64,000 bases of DNA from Sphingobacterium bovisgrunnientis (lineage in GTDB: Bacteria > Bacteroidota > Bacteroidia > Sphingobacteriales > Sphingobacteriaceae): the NCBI RefSeq assembly GCF_009829085.1, contig NZ_WUQY01000009.1, positions 1 through 64,000 of the forward strand. Direction: 5' to 3'. The notes under the pieces were generated by a model, which did no database searches, was not told the origin of the DNA, and saw only the letters and a list, made by a program, of their open reading frames with translations. How positions within the stretch are numbered: the first letter of the stretch is position 1; the number at the start of each line of letters is the position of its first letter. This document shows, in pieces, positions 45,030 through 55,245 of the stretch. A program made the position numbers and the translations under genes.

Positions 45030-45060
45030 AAAGCACGGTCTTAAAATGATTGTGCTTTTT
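45030..45060 (+). terminator. Intrinsic terminator of hom
   Basis: 7-bp stem AAAGCAC/GTGCTTT (45030-45036 with 45052-45058), 15-nt loop, T-rich tail. Short but well placed, 23 nt after the stop. Confidence 0.6.
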
Positions 45061-45230
45061 TGCTTTTTGACCATCCCTAATTATTAAATTATACTAGATA
45101 TTAAGAGACATAAGGTCTTTTAATATACTCAAGAAATCTAATTTCATTTAAAGAAAATAAATCACAGTCAACTTTCTAAGCTAAAACGTTAAAGTTTGTA
45201 AAAAAATTTTCCATATACTCAACTTAGCTA

Positions 45231-45261
45231 TTTGTTTTAAAATATTAGTGTTGTATATTTA
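45231..45261 (+). promoter_or_regulatory. Promoter of the SusCD operon
   Basis: TTTG (45231-45234), 19-nt spacer, TATATTTA (45254-45261), which differs from TAnnTTTG only in the last base. Start point near 45268, about 37 nt before susC. The remaining gap 45061-45230 is AT-rich with an AACGTTAAAGTTTG stretch that might bind a regulator; no gene is seen in it. Confidence 0.5.
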
Positions 45262-45304
45262 TTTAAATTAACCATTTATTTAATACAACTACTAAATCTA
45301 TTTT

Positions 45305-48300
45305 ATGAAAAAAGTTCAACAAAAATTGTTGATACTTTTATTCTTTCTAGCAATTCCTATTCTAGCATTCTCTCAAAAACAAATCACTGGCGTCGTGAAA
45401 AGTGGTTCAAATGGAGAGTCAATTGGAGGAGTGAACGTCTTGAAGAATAAAATTACCTCAACGCAGACTAATGCAAACGGTGAGTTTCAAGTGATAGCAA
45501 GTGTGGGAGACAGCCTGACATTCACATTCGTGGGAATGAAAACACAGAGTATTGTCGTGGATCAGAAGAATATTCTGGAAATTCTATTGTATGAAGATGG
45601 TAGTGCCATTGATGAAGTAACAGTGGTCGCTTTCGGAACACAGAAAAAATCCAGTGTTGTTGGAGCTATTACGACTGTCAAGGCATCAGACCTCAAAATT
45701 CCTGCCTCCAATTTAACAGGTTCCTTTGCAGGTAGAATTCCAGGTGTTATTTCGTATCAAACTTCAGGAGAACCTGGCGCAGATAATGCACAGTTTTTTA
45801 TTCGTGGGGTAACAACATTTGGTTATCAAACATCACCCTTGATCTTAATTGATGGATTTGAAGCTACTACCGACAATTTAGCAAGACTACAACCCGACGA
45901 TATTGAGAGTTTCTCGATTCTGAAAGATGCATCAGCTACGGTACTCTACGGGGCAAGAGGTGCTAATGGTATCATCATGGTAACAACAAAATCAGGCCGC
46001 GAAGGACCTGTGTCGATGAATGCCCGTGTCGATGTCAATACGGCTATGCCTACAAAAATGATTGATATGATCGATGGCGTAAACTATATGCGCTTGTATA
46101 ATCAAGCACAATTGACTCGTCAACCGATACTTGGATCTTACTACTCAGAACAAAAAATCCAATCCACATTCAATGGAGAAGATCCTATGATATATCCAAA
46201 TATCGACTGGTACAATACACTATTTAATAAATCAACTACCAACACCAAAGCAAATGTTAATTTATCTGGTGGTGGACAGGTGGCAACGTACTATGTTTCT
46301 ACAGGTTTTGATAAAGAAACTGGCCTTCTGAAAGTAGATAACAGAAATAACTTTAATAATAACATTGATATCAATCGATTATTCATTAGATCAAATGTGA
46401 TTTTCAAACTAACGAAAACTACTACGTTAGACACTCGTATACAAGGCAGATTTGAGCGTTATACAGGTCCTTACGAGTCAGCATCAAATATTTTCCGCAT
46501 GACAATGAATAGTAATCCTGTAGATTTCCCTGCGGTATATAAGCCTGATGCTGCCAATGAATTTACTGAGCATGTTCTTTTTGGAAATTCATTTGTGACA
46601 GGTTCACTTAAATCAAACCCATACGCCGAAATGGTACGAGGTTTTGAAGATCGTAACGAAAGTAGTATCATAGCACAAGCTACATTATCACAAGATTTAG
46701 GATTCCTAACAGAAGGATTAAAAATTCAAGGTAAAGCATCTGTCAGCACATGGAGTAAGTATGCTAGTAGACGTACTTATAACCCATTTTATTACGATTT
46801 AGAAAGTTACAATCAGATTACAGGGGAATTTAAGCTTTATCCCCTAAATCCAACAACTGGACAATCTTACCTTGGCAATGTGATCCCAAACAGAGATGCG
46901 AATGGACATTACTATTTTGAAGCGCGATTGAATTGGAATAGATCTTTTGGTTCACATAATATTGGCGCAATGACTGTAGGTATGATGGAAGAAAAGTTGT
47001 TGACAGCTGGAAACAGTACTTCCATCTATGAAACATTACCTGAAAAAAATATGGGTAATTCAGGTCGTCTGACGTATGATTATGATAATAAATACTTTGC
47101 TGAGGCAAGCTACGGCTTTAATGGGTCGGAAAAATTCACTGGTGAAAAGCGATATGGCTTTTTTCCATCATTTGGTGTGAGTTGGTTAATGTCTAACGAG
47201 ACGTTCTTCGAACCGCTAAAGCCAGCGATCAGTTCCTTAAAAGTAAGAGGTACATGGGGGCTTGTTGGTAATGATGCCATTTCAAACAGGTCAGGGCGCT
47301 TCTTCTATTTATCCGATATCGCTATGGGTGGAGGAGCTTACCGTTGGGGTACTTCCTTTATGAATGCTTATGATGGTTATTCTGTAAATAGATATGCCAA
47401 TCCTGATATCACTTGGGAACAATCCGAAAAATGGAATTTAGGGGCTGAAATTAATTTCATGAATGAGTCATTAAAGTTGACTGCAGATTTTTTCAGAGAT
47501 GTACGTAGCAAAATTTATATGAACAGAGAAAACTTCCCTGCATCAGCTGGTTTAGAAGCTAGCGTAAGCGGTAATGTGGGGCAGGTTAGTTCACAAGGTT
47601 TTGACGGTTCATTGGATTACATGAAAAATATAAACCAAGATTTTTGGATATCAGGACGTGCAAATTTCACCTATGCCGTAAATAAATTAGATGAATTAGA
47701 TGAAAGAGATTACCCTGATGCTTATCTAAAACGTAGAGGTCAGAACATAAACCAACAATGGGGATTGCTAGCCGAACGCTTATTTGTAGATGAAGAAGAA
47801 ATTCGAAATTCTCCAAAACAAGATTTTGGAGAATATATGGCTGGTGATATCAAATATAAAGACATCAATGGCGACGGTATTATCAATAGCAATGATCGTA
47901 TAGCTATGGGATTCCCAACGGTACCTGAGATACAATATGGTTTTGGTATGTCTATGGGATATAAATCTTTCGATTTTTCATTCTTTTTACAAGGAAATGC
48001 CAATGTCTCTTTTTTTATAAATTCAACAGCTGAATCTAACCTTGCGACAGGAGCATACGGAATAGCTCCTTTTGCAAATAGAAGAAATGCCCTTTCAATA
48101 ATAGCAGAAGATTATTGGAGCGAGACAAATCCAAATATCCATGCTTTCTGGCCTCGACTATCCACAAATCCTGTCAATAATAACATTCAACAATCTTCAT
48201 GGTGGATGCGCGATGGATCGTTTCTACGCCTGAAATCTCTTGAAATTGGTTATAGCCCTAAAGGTTTAAAACGTTTTGGCCTAAATAAAGGTAGCCGTAT

Positions 48301-48427
48301 ATACATTAGTGGCGAGAATTTGTTTGTTACAAGTCCATTTAAACTTTGGGATCCAGAAATGGGTAGAAATGGATTAGGATATCCTCCAAACAAAAGATTT
48401 AATGTAGGTATTCAATTAGTCTATTAA
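45305..48427 (+). CDS. SusC/RagA-type TonB-dependent outer-membrane transporter
   Basis: 1040 residues. Signal peptide ends AFSQ (about 23). Carboxypeptidase-regulatory-like domain (24-105; ITGVVKSGSNGESIGGVNVL), TonB box/plug start (IDEVTVVAFGTQKKSSVVGA), plug motifs FFIRGVTTFG, LILIDGFEA, DIESFSILKDASATVLYGAR and GANGIIMVTTK, then a 22-strand barrel to the C-terminus (RFNVGIQLVY). No N-terminal secretin/STN domain, so it does not signal to an anti-sigma factor. Imports glycan or peptide fragments together with the SusD protein 16 nt downstream. Confidence 0.95.
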   Translation: MKKVQQKLLILLFFLAIPILAFSQKQITGVVKSGSNGESIGGVNVLKNKITSTQTNANGEFQVIASVGDSLTFTFVGMKTQSIVVDQKNILEILLYEDGSAIDEVTVVAFGTQKKSSVVGAITTVKASDLKIPASNLTGSFAGRIPGVISYQTSGEPGADNAQFFIRGVTTFGYQTSPLILIDGFEATTDNLARLQPDDIESFSILKDASATVLYGARGANGIIMVTTKSGREGPVSMNARVDVNTAMPTKMIDMIDGVNYMRLYNQAQLTRQPILGSYYSEQKIQSTFNGEDPMIYPNIDWYNTLFNKSTTNTKANVNLSGGGQVATYYVSTGFDKETGLLKVDNRNNFNNNIDINRLFIRSNVIFKLTKTTTLDTRIQGRFERYTGPYESASNIFRMTMNSNPVDFPAVYKPDAANEFTEHVLFGNSFVTGSLKSNPYAEMVRGFEDRNESSIIAQATLSQDLGFLTEGLKIQGKASVSTWSKYASRRTYNPFYYDLESYNQITGEFKLYPLNPTTGQSYLGNVIPNRDANGHYYFEARLNWNRSFGSHNIGAMTVGMMEEKLLTAGNSTSIYETLPEKNMGNSGRLTYDYDNKYFAEASYGFNGSEKFTGEKRYGFFPSFGVSWLMSNETFFEPLKPAISSLKVRGTWGLVGNDAISNRSGRFFYLSDIAMGGGAYRWGTSFMNAYDGYSVNRYANPDITWEQSEKWNLGAEINFMNESLKLTADFFRDVRSKIYMNRENFPASAGLEASVSGNVGQVSSQGFDGSLDYMKNINQDFWISGRANFTYAVNKLDELDERDYPDAYLKRRGQNINQQWGLLAERLFVDEEEIRNSPKQDFGEYMAGDIKYKDINGDGIINSNDRIAMGFPTVPEIQYGFGMSMGYKSFDFSFFLQGNANVSFFINSTAESNLATGAYGIAPFANRRNALSIIAEDYWSETNPNIHAFWPRLSTNPVNNNIQQSSWWMRDGSFLRLKSLEIGYSPKGLKRFGLNKGSRIYISGENLFVTSPFKLWDPEMGRNGLGYPPNKRFNVGIQLVY

Positions 48428-48443
48428 TTAAAATAACCGAAAA

Positions 48444-50399
48444 ATGAAATCATTAAAATATTTATTATTAGCAACTGCCATAGGCTTAGGTTCTTGCACG
48501 AAGTATCTAGATGTAGTTCCTGATAACACTTTAAAATTAGAAGATATATTTACCTTAAAGGAAGATGCATATAACGCACTCGCGAAAGTTTATAGCTATT
48601 TGCCAAATGACGAACGTACACACGTGACTACATGGACATTGGGTGATGAATATGTAGGTCGATTGGATCTAAACAATAATACAGATAATCTAAGAGCTAT
48701 CCGAATCATGCGTGGTCTGCAATCACAAACAAATCCTCAATTAGGATTTTGGTCTGGATCTGAAGGAGGCAAACCATTATACATAGCTATCCGACAAGCA
48801 GATGTCTTTTTGGCAAATATTGACAAGGTGAAAGACATGTCCGAAGTCGAAATTGCGGATTGGAAAGCTCAAGTAATGTTCTTAAAAGCCTATTTTGCAT
48901 TCTTACTTGTACAACAATATGGTCCAATCGTAATTCCAGAAACAACAGCTTCTCCAGAGTCTAAAAAAGAAGAATTATTCCTACCAAGAAAAAAGGTAGA
49001 AGAGTGCTTTACTTACATTCTTGATTTGATGAATCAAGCAATTCCGAATTTGACAGAAAGAGCAACATCAAATAATCTAGGACAAATTGATCAAGTCGCA
49101 GCAAAAGCGATTAAAGCACGTGTATTATTTTTCAGAGCTAGTCCATTCTTTAATGGAAATCGTGAATATTTTGGTGACTTTATGGATAAAGATGGGCAGC
49201 CATTCTTTCCGATGGAAGTGAACAATGAAAAATGGCAGCAGGCTCTCGTTGCAATAAATGACGCAATTGCTACAGCAGAAGAAAATGGCTTAGGTTTATA
49301 CAAATTCGAAAAAGAACCATTTATATATGACAGACCTGCTTTTCTTGAAAATAATGAACGAATGAAAAAGCTATATGATTTGCGTATGCTAATTGTAGAT
49401 CCTTGGAACAAAGAATTGGTCTGGGGTAACTCAAATTTAGATTATTATAATCAAGGAGAGCTTGCACACTCAACTAATATACGACTACCAGAAGGATATG
49501 GTGATGGTGTAGTAAATACTGCAGCATATTCATGGCAGTGGATGGCTGCTACTTACGCCATGACTGAACGTTATTATACTGAGAATGGACTACCTATCGA
49601 AGAAGACTTGACATACGATTTCAACAATCGGCATGAAATAATAAGAACGCCTGGCATGTCTGATCCTGCTTATGCACACTGGAATGGATACGTGCAACCT
49701 GGTGCAGAGACAATCAAATTATATATGAATAGAGAACCGAGATTTTATGCAAATCTTGGTATTACTGCGGGATATTGGAGGGCGCACGCAGTACGTATAA
49801 ACACAATGATGTACGGTAACTCTCACGGCGGTTACAATTCCTCTCAACATACTACAGATTTCTTGGCAACAGGTATTGGAACGCAAAAAATGGTTCATCC
49901 AGAATCTCAGTCAAACGCTTGGCAGCGTACAATCAAATTTCCATATCCAATAGTACGTATGGCTGATCTTTATTTAATGAAGGCAGAAGCAATGAATGAG
50001 TTTTCAGGACCGTCGCAATCTGTATACGATGAAATAAATAAAGTAAGAGAACGCGCAGGTGTTCCTAAAATAGAAGATGTATGGTCAGACCCAACTTTAG
50101 CAAGAACTGTAAATAAACATAGAACCAAAGAAGGACTTCGTGATTTAATCTTGAAAGAGAGATCTATAGAGTTTGCATTTGAAGGAATTCACTTTTGGGA
50201 TATGTGGAGGCACAAAAAAGCTACTTCAGCATTCTCATCGCCTGTTTGGGGATGGACACATACTGGCACAACCGGATCAACATTCTTCATCCTTGAAGTT
50301 AAACAACAACGCAGATTCACTATTACAGATTGTTTGTGGCCTATCAGCCTTAATGAAATGAATACGAATGGTCAATTGATTCAGAATCCAGGTTGGTAA
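48444..50399 (+). CDS. SusD/RagB-type surface nutrient-binding lipoprotein
   Basis: 651 residues. Lipoprotein signal with GSCTKYLDVVPDN (Cys about 18). SusD family start (LEDIFTLKEDAYNALAKVYS), WKAQVMFLKAYFAFLLVQQYG, and the TPR-like core with YLMKAEAMNEF and the C-terminal RSIEFAFEGIHFWDMWRHKK. Acts as the lid of the SusC transporter at the cell surface. Somewhat longer than classical SusD, like the large Sphingobacterium paralogues. Ligand cannot be inferred. Confidence 0.94.
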   Translation: MKSLKYLLLATAIGLGSCTKYLDVVPDNTLKLEDIFTLKEDAYNALAKVYSYLPNDERTHVTTWTLGDEYVGRLDLNNNTDNLRAIRIMRGLQSQTNPQLGFWSGSEGGKPLYIAIRQADVFLANIDKVKDMSEVEIADWKAQVMFLKAYFAFLLVQQYGPIVIPETTASPESKKEELFLPRKKVEECFTYILDLMNQAIPNLTERATSNNLGQIDQVAAKAIKARVLFFRASPFFNGNREYFGDFMDKDGQPFFPMEVNNEKWQQALVAINDAIATAEENGLGLYKFEKEPFIYDRPAFLENNERMKKLYDLRMLIVDPWNKELVWGNSNLDYYNQGELAHSTNIRLPEGYGDGVVNTAAYSWQWMAATYAMTERYYTENGLPIEEDLTYDFNNRHEIIRTPGMSDPAYAHWNGYVQPGAETIKLYMNREPRFYANLGITAGYWRAHAVRINTMMYGNSHGGYNSSQHTTDFLATGIGTQKMVHPESQSNAWQRTIKFPYPIVRMADLYLMKAEAMNEFSGPSQSVYDEINKVRERAGVPKIEDVWSDPTLARTVNKHRTKEGLRDLILKERSIEFAFEGIHFWDMWRHKKATSAFSSPVWGWTHTGTTGSTFFILEVKQQRRFTITDCLWPISLNEMNTNGQLIQNPGW

Positions 50400-50425
50400 T
50401 TATTTGAGACTTTAATTGCAATTTT

Positions 50426-51700
50426 ATGAAAACAATATATTTAAGAGTCATCTACTGTTTTATCAGCTTATGTATACTATCATCCTGCAAGGAGAAAGAT
50501 AGATTTAAGCCAAACAGTGATGATAGCCAAGCCCCTGGTAAGATCACATTGAAAAAATATGAACCCTTATACGGTGGAGCGCGTTTTTTCTATTCACTAC
50601 CATCAGATGAAGACTTGATGAGTGTGGAAGCAGTTTATACTAATAAAAATGGCCGAGTATTTACATTTGCTGCATCATACTTTGTCGACTCCCTAGATGT
50701 ATATGGTCTTCCAGATACAGAGGAATATACGATACAATTGTTTGCAGTCGATAGGACGGGCAATAAATCTGAAGCTTTAGATGTAAAAGTTAAACCCTTA
50801 GAGCCTGCTTTTAGTAGAGTAGCAAACTCTATGATTGTAAAACCTGGTTTTAGTTCATTTTTCATTGATTGGAATAATGAGTTAAAGCAAAATATAAATG
50901 TATATGTTGACTTTACATTCAATCAGAATGGACAAACAAGATCGCTCACATCAGTATTCTCTTCCAACTTGGAGAAAGACAGAAGATTTATTAATGATTT
51001 AGTGCTTCCTCCAAGTGAAAAGGTTGATGTAAAAATTCGCGTAGAAGACATTTATGGTAATATCACAGAACCAATTTCAAAAGGTCAAATTTCTTTGTAT
51101 GAGGATATAAAAGTCCCGAAACAAAGTTGGGTATTACCCAACCCAAATGACTCAGTAGGTGGCGTGCCTATGGTATTTGGAAATGGTCTTGAAGGTAGAA
51201 ATAGATATGTGATAGATGATATTATTGACCGTGGTGATAATTTGAATTTTATGCATACCAGTGGACGTGGCAAAACAGGGCGATCATCAGATGGTAATAT
51301 GCCTTGGAATTTTATCATTGACTTAGGTGACTACTACGAATTAAGCCGAATTGTCACTGTACAACGTCACTCTGGAGGACTTGCCAATATTTCTCGTGGT
51401 CAATATTATAGAAATGAAAATGTTGGCATGTACAATATGTATATCTGGAACGATAGTACCAACTCTTGGGAATTCGTATCACAAAACAAAATCGAAGTAC
51501 CTTTAGGATTGAGCGAGTTGGAGTTTGTGAAAAAAGGTGAAGCTGGTGATATGGCTTATATGTACCCGGACGAACCAGCATACACCAAGAAAACGCGTTG
51601 GTTTCGCTATGAAGCTGTAAAAAGTTTCAATGGTAATTATACTTTAGAAGATGCGAACTGTCTTTCTGAAATAACTCTTTATGGTAGAAAAAGCAATTAA
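50426..51700 (+). CDS. DUF4959/DUF5000-type surface lipoprotein of the SusCD operon
   Basis: 424 residues. Lipoprotein signal (LCILSSC, Cys about 21). Two Ig-like repeats follow: DUF4959-like (PGKITLKKYEPLYGGARFFY, about 35-125) and DUF5126-like (130-240). The C-terminal discoidin-like DUF5000 domain carries WNFIIDLGDYYELSRIVTVQ and TRWFRYEAVKSF (about 270-420). Such proteins are common third genes after SusD in Bacteroidota and probably bind carbohydrate at the surface. 26 nt after susD. Confidence 0.87.
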   Translation: MKTIYLRVIYCFISLCILSSCKEKDRFKPNSDDSQAPGKITLKKYEPLYGGARFFYSLPSDEDLMSVEAVYTNKNGRVFTFAASYFVDSLDVYGLPDTEEYTIQLFAVDRTGNKSEALDVKVKPLEPAFSRVANSMIVKPGFSSFFIDWNNELKQNINVYVDFTFNQNGQTRSLTSVFSSNLEKDRRFINDLVLPPSEKVDVKIRVEDIYGNITEPISKGQISLYEDIKVPKQSWVLPNPNDSVGGVPMVFGNGLEGRNRYVIDDIIDRGDNLNFMHTSGRGKTGRSSDGNMPWNFIIDLGDYYELSRIVTVQRHSGGLANISRGQYYRNENVGMYNMYIWNDSTNSWEFVSQNKIEVPLGLSELEFVKKGEAGDMAYMYPDEPAYTKKTRWFRYEAVKSFNGNYTLEDANCLSEITLYGRKSN

Positions 51701-51709
51701 CCTTGAATT

Positions 51710-53380
51710 ATGAAAGTCATTAAAATAAACAGCAAATATCTTTATTTATTTGGGGTACTTGCGCTTATATATTCTTGTAAAGGGATGTATGACAATGTGG
51801 AGCCCTATTCAGATGAGGTAGTATACCCTGCCAAATACGATACTATTGTAAGTAAAATCGGTTATGAACGGGTTGAGTTAGATTTGATGAAAGCGGGTCG
51901 TATTCCTTCTAGTCAAATATCAATGGGTAAATCACATAAAACAATTATAGAATTTGATAACGAAAAAATTGTTATAGATTCTTTAGTGTCATGGGTTAAT
52001 GTAAATAATCTCAAGCAGTCAAAACTGTATAGAATTCGTGTGTATACTATCGACGAATTCGAGAACAAATCTGTACCTCAGGTAATAGCAGTTATTCCTT
52101 ATACACAGAGTGATGTTGACAATTTAGTAGTTTCATCTCCACGAGTATTGACATCACCAAGTGCCGCTGTACTAGATTGGCCTACTTCGCTGACAAATAT
52201 TTTGTTAAATTATAGGAGCTTAGAATATGAGTACACCGATAAAAGTGGAGCAAAAATAACAGGTAAGCAAGTAAATAACCCTCGAATCTTCGCAGCCAAT
52301 TTAAATGCTGGACAACCATTAAATATGCTACTCAAATATAATGTAATACCAAAAGTAAATGGAGTGGCAATATTAGATTCAGTTCAACTGAACACACCAT
52401 TTACCATTAATATGCCAACAGGTTCGAGTACCTTTAATCCTGCTGAGCGAGAAATTTTAGAAGCGAATGGGATAACTACCTTTACGGCAGATGCGGTAGC
52501 TAGCTATAAGAAATTAACTTTTCCTGTACACACGAACACACTTCAGGATTTGTTTTATTTCGCAAACGTCGAAGAACTAGATTTGACTGGGGGCATCATA
52601 TTTCCATTAAAAACTTTGCATTATGATCGAAATGGAATTGTAAAAACCATAGGTGGTGGCAATTACCTTCCTTTCATACGTAAAGTATCTCCTATTACAA
52701 ATCCAAATGCTCAAACAATGGTAGATCTTTTGAACTTAGGTTTAATCAAAAAAATTAAATACGTACCAAATTCTTTAGGTATTGACCATTTATTAAAACC
52801 ATTCGAAAGTAGAGGTATAATTGAGTATGTCACAACGCCAAATGAGTCTTTAATACCAATGAATTTCTTCCTTGATGGCAAAATTCAAGACGCATCAGCA
52901 TGGGCTTTAGACCTGCAAATTCCAGCTACCACCTATCCAGCAGGTACCGGAATAGAAAATCCATTCCGAGTTACAATGCGAGGCAAAAATGGAACATTTG
53001 TATTTACTCTGCCAAAAGAATATCGTTTTAATATTCCTGAGTACAGATACCTCAAATTCAAAGTTTATATGCCAGCTAAATCTGTCATTAGCGGTACCTA
53101 TGATCCTTATCAAAGACTTTGGCCTAGGATAATGAATTACCTTTGGGCATTTACATCCGAAAGCACATTTGGCCAAGAAGGATCCTCGTTTAATGCCAAT
53201 GATTTTAGAATACCAGATAATCAATTACAACAATGGACAGATGTTACTGTAGATCTACAGTCTACTGTAAATCGTCACAATAGAGTTATTGCTCTTAATA
53301 TAGGTGGTGAACCTAGTTTGACGTTTTCGCCACCAACTGATATGGTATATTATTTTGCTAATTTCAGATTTTCAAAATAA
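51710..53380 (+). CDS. DUF4998-domain surface lipoprotein of the SusCD operon
   Basis: 556 residues. Lipoprotein signal (LIYSCKG, Cys about 24). The N-terminal ~220 residues follow the DUF4998 pattern (YDTIVSKIGYERVELDLMKA, RIRVYTIDEFENKSVPQVI). The middle (about 260-390) resembles a leucine-containing surface adhesion module (FANVEELDLTGGI). The end (about 400-556) is a beta-rich domain that could bind glycan (WPRIMNYLWAFTSESTFG). Last gene of the operon, 9 nt after its neighbour, followed by a strong terminator. Confidence 0.82.
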   Translation: MKVIKINSKYLYLFGVLALIYSCKGMYDNVEPYSDEVVYPAKYDTIVSKIGYERVELDLMKAGRIPSSQISMGKSHKTIIEFDNEKIVIDSLVSWVNVNNLKQSKLYRIRVYTIDEFENKSVPQVIAVIPYTQSDVDNLVVSSPRVLTSPSAAVLDWPTSLTNILLNYRSLEYEYTDKSGAKITGKQVNNPRIFAANLNAGQPLNMLLKYNVIPKVNGVAILDSVQLNTPFTINMPTGSSTFNPAEREILEANGITTFTADAVASYKKLTFPVHTNTLQDLFYFANVEELDLTGGIIFPLKTLHYDRNGIVKTIGGGNYLPFIRKVSPITNPNAQTMVDLLNLGLIKKIKYVPNSLGIDHLLKPFESRGIIEYVTTPNESLIPMNFFLDGKIQDASAWALDLQIPATTYPAGTGIENPFRVTMRGKNGTFVFTLPKEYRFNIPEYRYLKFKVYMPAKSVISGTYDPYQRLWPRIMNYLWAFTSESTFGQEGSSFNANDFRIPDNQLQQWTDVTVDLQSTVNRHNRVIALNIGGEPSLTFSPPTDMVYYFANFRFSK

Positions 53381-53403
53381 TCCTATTATCAAAATTTAAA
53401 ACT

Positions 53404-53437
53404 AGCGGGTTTTGAAATTTTTCAAACCCGCTTTTCT
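53404..53437 (+). terminator. Intrinsic terminator of the SusCD operon
   Basis: 12-13 bp stem with one bulge (53404-53416 with 53421-53432; AGCGGGTTT core) and a T-rich tail, 23 nt after the last stop. Confidence 0.88.
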
Positions 53438-53604
53438 TATATTAAATAACAAAATCTGCACAACCGATTATAACTAGAGAACGTTCATAATAAATTATTT
53501 AGATGTTAAGTGTTAATTAATAAAAAACGTTAAAAAGTCTTAAATCTATTGTTTGTCAAGCTTTAATTCATTAGATTTAATAGTTAACGTTATATTCAAA
53601 TTTT

Positions 53605-53781
53605 ATGAGAAAGTTAGGTGGCATATTTTTCTTATCGTTGTGGGCTAGTTTGGGATGGGCTCAAACTGATCAGGTGGAGGAAAATAGTTCTTCAACTGGT
53701 TTTATTATTATTGGTGCCATCTTACTCCTTGTTGTAATAGTTATTCTTTACAATAGACAAAAACGTAAGTTCAATCATTAA
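53605..53781 (+). CDS. Small signal-peptide/single-span membrane protein
   Basis: 58 residues. Signal-like start (KLGGIFFLSLWASLGWAQ), short acidic Ser-rich linker (TDQVEENSSS), one transmembrane helix (FIIIGAILLLVVIVILY) and a basic tail (NRQKRKFNH). Layout, not sequence, resembles the 72-residue protein at 58598-58816. No family is recognised. A strong terminator follows 3 nt after its stop, shared with the convergent NtrC-type gene. Confidence 0.65.
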   Translation: MRKLGGIFFLSLWASLGWAQTDQVEENSSSTGFIIIGAILLLVVIVILYNRQKRKFNH

Positions 53782-53784
53782 AAG

Positions 53785-53823
53785 CAAAAGAGGTTGTGAA
53801 TATATATTTCACAACCTCTTTTG
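53785..53823. terminator. Bidirectional terminator, 16-bp perfect stem
   Basis: CAAAAGAGGTTGTGAA (53785-53800) pairs with 53808-53823 across a 7-nt AT loop. It ends both the small membrane gene (plus) and the NtrC-type regulator (minus). Confidence 0.92.
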
Positions 53824-55185
53824 TTATAGCTTAAATTTTGCAAGTTTACCTTTTAATTCCTCTTCCGAGACGCCTATTTTCTGTGCTGTCTGAACGATGT
53901 CTCCCCCATTTTTATTCAATTTATGTGTAATGAATTTCTCCTCTGCGAAATTCAAAAAGTCTGCATACGTTTCCATTCTATCCATATCAATCATCGAGGA
54001 ACCAGATACTTTTGAATTGTGCGTCGAAACTGAAGGATTAGCAAATATATTCACATCAGAATCTGTAATTTCTTTACCACTCAAAATGATCAAACGTTCT
54101 ACCATATTGCGCAATTCACGAATATTACCTGTCCATGGCAGAGCTTGTAAAGCTTTCATGGCATCCGTAGTTATAGGTTTCGTTGGAATATTATATTCCT
54201 CACATATCTCTGCACAAAACGTCGATGCCAAAGTCGGAATATCATCACGACGCTCCGCTAATGAAGGAACATGAATCAGAATTACACTCAATCGGTGGTA
54301 TAAGTCCATACGGAAATTACCCGCATCGATTTCTTTTAGCAAATCCTTATTTGTCGCAGCAATAACACGTACATCTACCGAAATTTCTTTCTCACCTCCT
54401 ACACGCGTGATTTTATTCTCTTGTAAAGCACGCAACACCTTAGCCTGTGCCGAAAGGCTCATATCGCCTATCTCATCTAAAAATAATGTTCCGCCACTTG
54501 CCTGTTCAAACTTACCAATACGTTGTTTTACAGCAGAAGTAAAAGAACCTTTTTCGTGACCGAATAGTTCAGATTCAATCAATTCCGAAGGAATAGCAGC
54601 ACAGTTCACCTCTATCAAAGGTGCAGAAGAGCGATTAGATTTTTCATGCAACCATCTTGCAACTAACTCCTTACCTGACCCATTTGCTCCAGTAATTAAA
54701 ACGCGTGCATCTGTTGGTGCCACTTTATCAATGCTGTCTTTGATTAATGAAATTCCGTGTGAATCCCCTAATATTTCTTTTGTTTTTGAAACTTTACGCT
54801 TTAAGACTTTTGTTTCTTTGACCAAAGTTCCTTTTTCCAATGCATTGCGAACCGTAATAAGTAAGCGATTCAAATCCAAAGGCTTTTCTAGAAAATCAAA
54901 AGCGCCTTTTCGCGCAGCCTCTACAGCAGTTTCAATTGTTCCGTGGCCAGAAATCATGATAATCGGCACGTCAGAAAATTCCTTAGCAGCGCTAAGAACT
55001 TCCATACCGTCCATTTTATTCATTTTGATATCACAAAGAACAAGATCAATCTTCTCCTTCTTTAATATTTCCAAACCATCGGCTCCATTATCAACATCCA
55101 ATACTTTATAATCTTCATATTCCAAGATATCACGAAGAGAACTGCGTATCGGTCTTTCGTCATCAATAATTAAAACTGTTGCCAT
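53824..55185 (-). CDS. NtrC-family sigma54-type response regulator
   Basis: 453 residues. Receiver 1-120 with phosphoacceptor Asp52 (DLVLCDIKMNKMDG). AAA+ domain about 140-370: Walker A GANGSGKEL, Walker B GGTLFLDEIGD and the R-finger region. C-terminal helical domain from 400. The sigma54-contact loop reads GSFTSA (213-218) in place of GAFTGA, and the Fis-type helix-turn-helix (IVQTAQKIGVSEEELKGK) is weak. Similar Bacteroidota proteins exist, so the change is not unique, but sigma54 contact may differ. No kinase gene is adjacent. Confidence 0.9.
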   Translation of the reverse strand: MATVLIIDDERPIRSSLRDILEYEDYKVLDVDNGADGLEILKKEKIDLVLCDIKMNKMDGMEVLSAAKEFSDVPIIMISGHGTIETAVEAARKGAFDFLEKPLDLNRLLITVRNALEKGTLVKETKVLKRKVSKTKEILGDSHGISLIKDSIDKVAPTDARVLITGANGSGKELVARWLHEKSNRSSAPLIEVNCAAIPSELIESELFGHEKGSFTSAVKQRIGKFEQASGGTLFLDEIGDMSLSAQAKVLRALQENKITRVGGEKEISVDVRVIAATNKDLLKEIDAGNFRMDLYHRLSVILIHVPSLAERRDDIPTLASTFCAEICEEYNIPTKPITTDAMKALQALPWTGNIRELRNMVERLIILSGKEITDSDVNIFANPSVSTHNSKVSGSSMIDMDRMETYADFLNFAEEKFITHKLNKNGGDIVQTAQKIGVSEEELKGKLAKFKL

Positions 55186-55245
55186 AGTGTTTATGTATAA
55201 TTTGATTGGTCAACAAAATAAGAAAATAAGAGAGAAAAACAAAAA

